38,070 nt of DNA from NCBI GenBank assembly GCA_013297995.1, contig JAAFJB010000025.1, forward strand, positions 1 through 38,070, in the 5' to 3' direction. Numbering within the stretch: position 1 is the first letter of the stretch; every line of letters begins with the position of its first letter. This stretch comes from Chitinophagales bacterium (GTDB lineage Bacteria > Bacteroidota > Bacteroidia > Chitinophagales > Chitinophagaceae). Made by a program: the position numbers and the translations under genes. Positions 34,449 through 38,070 of this stretch are shown here, in pieces. Below the pieces are notes generated by a model. It was not told where the DNA came from and made no database searches. It saw only the letters and a list, made by a program, of their open reading frames with translations.

Positions 34449-37400
34449 CTAGAAAATATAGCGTATTCCAAACTGGGCTTGCCATACATCACCAATACCA
34501 GTGCCTTTTCTATATGTGGGGAAATTGATGCTATTATTTACTCGGTTCATTCTGAACTGAGGCACACCTTGTGCATTAACACCCGCAGCAGAAATAGGAT
34601 TTATTGAACCATTTGTAGTATTAAATGCGTTCATGAAGTTCCCAACCCCCCAAGCAGAATTAATTAAATTCCCGGCGTTAAATATATCAGCCCTCAATTG
34701 AATAGTATGTCTATTCTTACCAATATTTCTAAATAATTCAAGCTGAGTTGAAAAATCAAACCTAACTATATATGGTAAAACTCCACCATTTCTCTCTACA
34801 ACTTTACCACGCATAGTACTCAAGTAGGGATCTTGATTGATATACGCATCAAATGCAATAGCTTGTTCTGCTGCTGTAGCAGCAGGGGCTGAACCAGATG
34901 CGGTTAATGGTAAAAATATAATTTCACTTTGGTTACGGGGGATATACATTAAATCATTGTTATTTACACCATCTCCATTCATATCTCCTCCATAGCTAAA
35001 GGTAGTTCTACCTTGGTTTTGAGATTGACCGAATAAAGAAAATTGTAATGCTGCCGTTTTGCCTAATTCAATTCTATAATTTACATTACCAATTACCCGA
35101 TTGCGTATTTCATTATCACTGAATGAAATATTAGTATTATTATTTCCACTTGTACTAAAGCTATTGCTCCATGAACTATTGGCAATTGAACCTGGCGACA
35201 TAAAATCACGAGCTCTAGTGAAGTTATAAGCAACCATCCATCCCAAACCTTTTGATTTGGTTGGTTTTTGAATTTGAATTGTAGCCGTTATAGTTGCACC
35301 ATAAGGGCGGCTTTCCATTACGGTTGCATCCGTAATTTTGGGAACCACTCTAATAGCATTGTTTAAAGCAGCACCAGATAAACCTACCCCTGCAAAACGG
35401 GGGCGCTGGTCTGGTCCGTTAAAGTTTGTGGTAGAGGGTACTAGGTTGGCATTGTAATAATTAATATTACTAAGGCTTTGTGTAAATGTTAATTCCCCTG
35501 ATGCAATGATATCATTAAACAATTTTTGATCAACTGCAATATTGGTTCTTATAATTTGTGGAAATCGGAACTCGTTTTCCGTTGTTGCAATATTATAAGA
35601 AGAAGCAGGAGATCCCGGGTTTGGCGCAAAGCTGGGGTAGCTAGAAGGAGTATTTGGGTTAAAAGGGAAGGCTGCGGTATTATTAGTATTCACCCCTCCA
35701 TTTAATACGCCATTATTTCCCATTTGGTTGCTAATAAAAACAAACGAGGGACGTCCTGTGAAAAGCCCAATTCCTCCACGTACTTGCGTGGTTTTATCGC
35801 CTTTAATATCATAGTTGAAGCCAATTCTTGGGCTTATCATTAACTTAGCACCTGGTAATTGTGAAGTACTTAATTTGGTTGATTTGCCATCATTGTCAGT
35901 AAAATTTAATCCGTCAACTTCGGCATTGGTAAAACCAGACCCAACAAAATAAGGTACATCAAAACGAATACCATAGGTAAGATTAAAATTAGATTCTAGG
36001 TTTACTTCATCCTGAATATAAGCCGACCACTGGCGAGCCCTTGTTGACACCAACCATGGTGCACCACCAGGAAGATTGCTAAAGTTAGCACGATAATTTC
36101 TCATAAATACGGGACTGAAAGTAGCATTTGGATTTGCTTTATAAGCGTCGCCAGCCCTATAGAAATCAGCTAGACTGTTAAAAGTAAAAATACCATTAAT
36201 CAATGGCGTAAATCCATTAGTAAAAGTAAAACTTTCAAATGCAACACCTGCGGTAACGGTATGCTTACCTAAATAAGCAGTTAAGTTATCATTAAACTGC
36301 CAAGTATCGGTACTTAGCAAGTTGTTTGGTGTAAATGGATCGTTACCAAATGAAATATAGTTCAAACTTTGGTTGGCTTGTGCAGCAGGCAATGTAGGTG
36401 TAGTGGCAGAGGTAGGAAGGGTAGTAAGGGGTTGACTGCCATCTTGTATATCAACCATTGGGAAAGCCCCACCTTTTAGTGCCCTAAAATCGCGATTAGC
36501 GGTATAGCCAAAAGTCATTTCATTGCTGATTTTATTACTGAACCGGCTGTTTAATTGACCAATTAATCCAGTAATATTATTGTTGATTTCATATGCAGAG
36601 TTTTCAAAAGCAATAGAATTTGGATTGCCTCCTCTACTACCATTAGTAGTATTAGAGCTACTAACGCCTACATCTCTTTTTGAACGGAGCATATTTCCTC
36701 TTATACTTAATTTATGCTTGTCGTTGATATTCCAGTCAATTCGAACAACCGCTTTGTCACTTGTGGTTTTGAACGGAAAATTTTGATAGGCACCTGGATC
36801 ATAGTTGAAATTTGTTTTAAGATAGGATTGTAAAGTTGTGAGGTCAGACTCACGAACGCGTGTGGTGTTGCCGCTAATAGGAATTGCACCATTACTAGCA
36901 TCAGCAGTCCACAACGAACCAATATCATTTCTACGTTCTCCTTCATAGTTTAGGAAGTAAAATAATTTATTCTTGATAATTGCACCACCAATACTGGCAC
37001 CAAATTGTTTTACATCAAAGGCATTGGTCACTACATCTTGCTTACCAGCAGCACCTGCTTTTGTTCCAACAAAACCCTCGTTTCGAGTATTATAGAAACC
37101 AGTTCCATGCATGGTATTGGTACCACTTTTGGTAATGGCACTAATATTAGCACCAGTAAATCCTGCTTCTCTTAAGCTGTAAGGGGAAATATTTACTTGA
37201 ATTTCTTGAAGTGCGTCTAGAGAAATAGGTGCCGAGTTGGTTTGCCCCCCATTTAAAGCGCTTAATCCAAATGAATTATTAAAGATAGATCCATCTAAGG
37301 TAAAGTTGATGGCTCTATTGTCTTGTCCCGCAAAAGACAAACCATTTGATTGTGGAACCAAACGAGTTAAATCATTAATATTTCTACTAATGGTTGGTAG

Positions 37401-37850
37401 TGAACCTATAAGTCGAGCATTGATATTGGTAGATGTACCTTTTCTATCCTTAGAAATCAAAGCAGCTCTTTTATTATTGGCACCCACAACAGTTACTTCT
37501 TGTAAAGAAGAAGATGCGTCTAATAAAGATATATCAATTACGGCTGGTTCACCCAACTGTACTGTTATGTCATTTACTGTCTCGGTTTTTAAACCCACAT
37601 AGCTGAAAGTAACTTTGTATGGGCCACCAACCCGTAAACCTGGCACTGTGTATTTACCTGAAGTGGTAGATACTGATTTGTAACGTGAACCAGATGGTTC
37701 ATGAATTACTTCAATTGATGCCCCACTTAAGGCTGCATTTTTTGCGTCTTTCACAGCACCAGTAAGTGTACCAGTTGTTACTTGCGCCATTGTAATTGTA
37801 ACAGCAACTAAGGCCGCTAAAAACAATGAAACTTGCTTTAATATTCTCAT
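34449..37850 (-). CDS. Oar-like TonB-dependent receptor with carboxypeptidase-regulatory-like domain
   Basis: This 1133-residue outer-membrane protein has a signal peptide (VSLFLAALVAVTITMAQ), a CarboxypepD_reg-like domain (TGTLTGAVKDAKNAALSGASIEV to about residue 105), then a plug with LQEVTVVGANN and the pattern of Oar proteins (RNINDLTRLVPQSNG, GQDNRAINFTLDGSIFNNSFG, ALQEIQVNISPYSLREAGFTGANISAITKSGTN), and a large barrel ending in QAQFGIRYIF with a terminal Phe. Myxococcus Oar is the namesake and has been linked to protein uptake or secretion and adhesion; no substrate is known here. It is a single gene, with no SusD partner. Confidence 0.9.
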   Translation of the reverse strand: MRILKQVSLFLAALVAVTITMAQVTTGTLTGAVKDAKNAALSGASIEVIHEPSGSRYKSVSTTSGKYTVPGLRVGGPYKVTFSYVGLKTETVNDITVQLGEPAVIDISLLDASSSLQEVTVVGANNKRAALISKDRKGTSTNINARLIGSLPTISRNINDLTRLVPQSNGLSFAGQDNRAINFTLDGSIFNNSFGLSALNGGQTNSAPISLDALQEIQVNISPYSLREAGFTGANISAITKSGTNTMHGTGFYNTRNEGFVGTKAGAAGKQDVVTNAFDVKQFGASIGGAIIKNKLFYFLNYEGERRNDIGSLWTADASNGAIPISGNTTRVRESDLTTLQSYLKTNFNYDPGAYQNFPFKTTSDKAVVRIDWNINDKHKLSIRGNMLRSKRDVGVSSSNTTNGSRGGNPNSIAFENSAYEINNNITGLIGQLNSRFSNKISNEMTFGYTANRDFRALKGGAFPMVDIQDGSQPLTTLPTSATTPTLPAAQANQSLNYISFGNDPFTPNNLLSTDTWQFNDNLTAYLGKHTVTAGVAFESFTFTNGFTPLINGIFTFNSLADFYRAGDAYKANPNATFSPVFMRNYRANFSNLPGGAPWLVSTRARQWSAYIQDEVNLESNFNLTYGIRFDVPYFVGSGFTNAEVDGLNFTDNDGKSTKLSTSQLPGAKLMISPRIGFNYDIKGDKTTQVRGGIGLFTGRPSFVFISNQMGNNGVLNGGVNTNNTAAFPFNPNTPSSYPSFAPNPGSPASSYNIATTENEFRFPQIIRTNIAVDQKLFNDIIASGELTFTQSLSNINYYNANLVPSTTNFNGPDQRPRFAGVGLSGAALNNAIRVVPKITDATVMESRPYGATITATIQIQKPTKSKGLGWMVAYNFTRARDFMSPGSIANSSWSNSFSTSGNNNTNISFSDNEIRNRVIGNVNYRIELGKTAALQFSLFGQSQNQGRTTFSYGGDMNGDGVNNNDLMYIPRNQSEIIFLPLTASGSAPAATAAEQAIAFDAYINQDPYLSTMRGKVVERNGGVLPYIVRFDFSTQLELFRNIGKNRHTIQLRADIFNAGNLINSAWGVGNFMNAFNTTNGSINPISAAGVNAQGVPQFRMNRVNNSINFPTYRKGTGIGDVWQAQFGIRYIF

Positions 37851-38070
37851 AAATCTTTGTTTTGATGCCGCAAATATCCAACATAATAGTTCTCTTTCCC
37901 AATTTCTTGTTAAAATAATGATTTCTTAATATGGTATTTATTTACAATTTTGCTATAAATATGCTAAAATTGCTTATTATATCATCCGACAATCAACCAC
38001 TTATTTCTGGTAAATACTTTGCCGAACATTCCTTTTACCGCAACCTTGCTAATAAAAAACAACCCTTAGC
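37851..38070 (-). promoter_or_regulatory. Upstream region of the Oar-like gene
   Basis: No gene is apparent in these 220 AT-rich bases. On the minus strand GATATTTG (37878-37871) is one base from the -7 consensus, with TTGG (37902-37899) 20 bases upstream as a weak -33 box, and would give a leader of roughly 15-20 bases. The rest, up to the window edge, shows no clear repeat or ORF. Confidence 0.25.

Noticed and set aside
1..38070. CRISPR arrays, tRNA or rRNA genes
   Set aside because: No regularly spaced repeats of the right size and no cloverleaf or rRNA-like stretch were seen; the gaps between genes are mostly short.

Overview
The window looks like chromosome of a Bacteroidota bacterium, most likely from the Chitinophagaceae or a related family (inference). 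The signs are a SusC/SusD pair, an Oar-like TonB-dependent transporter with a carboxypeptidase-like N-domain, ECF sigma factors paired with membrane-anchored partners, AT-rich DNA, and a few candidate promoters resembling the TTTG / TAnnTTTG type. No rRNA, tRNA or CRISPR array was seen.

Layout. 1-2260 is accessory DNA: the end of an IS66-like element runs off the left edge, then come two unrelated minus-strand genes (a secreted unknown and an Mrr-type restriction nuclease) separated by about 75-108 bp elements with long-range dyad symmetry, and a cluster of three 19-bp repeats. 2259-5529 holds a small HTH regulator and a broken glycine dehydrogenase gene (gcvP). 5762-12141 is housekeeping: a YkgJ-type Cys-cluster protein, an MFS exporter, deoxynucleoside kinase and folK on the minus strand, and divergent sppA, an ABC-2 permease and an SRPBCC protein. 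12219-18034 (minus) carries susD, susC and bioA. 18104-21948 (plus) is a signalling cluster: ECF sigma factor, membrane-anchored protein with a barrel-like C-terminus, LVIVD-repeat lipoprotein, small barrel protein. 21926-27993 has queG, a class C beta-lactamase-like hydrolase, clpB and a Tet-type MFS transporter. 28051-31198 (minus) repeats the signalling layout: ECF sigma factor, TM-anchored barrel-like protein, unrelated lipoprotein. 31338-34364 has a YbdK-type carboxylate-amine ligase coupled to an ATP-grasp ligase, with a divergent esterase. 34449-37850 is an Oar-like TonB-dependent transporter.

The most interesting points are as follows. (1) Two copies of the module ECF sigma / inner-membrane-anchored protein with barrel-like C-terminus / lipoprotein, whose cytoplasmic tails share a roughly 30-residue motif; this may be a trans-envelope anti-sigma design. 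(2) A coupled GCS2-family ligase and ATP-grasp ligase, resembling the logic of GshA/GshB, next to an esterase with an EF-hand-like loop; this may make and release an unknown small peptide. (3) A lesion of about 53 nt net in gcvP at an A9 run. (4) A cassette-like accessory region at the left edge. Functional statements come from reading motifs by eye; no database search was run.
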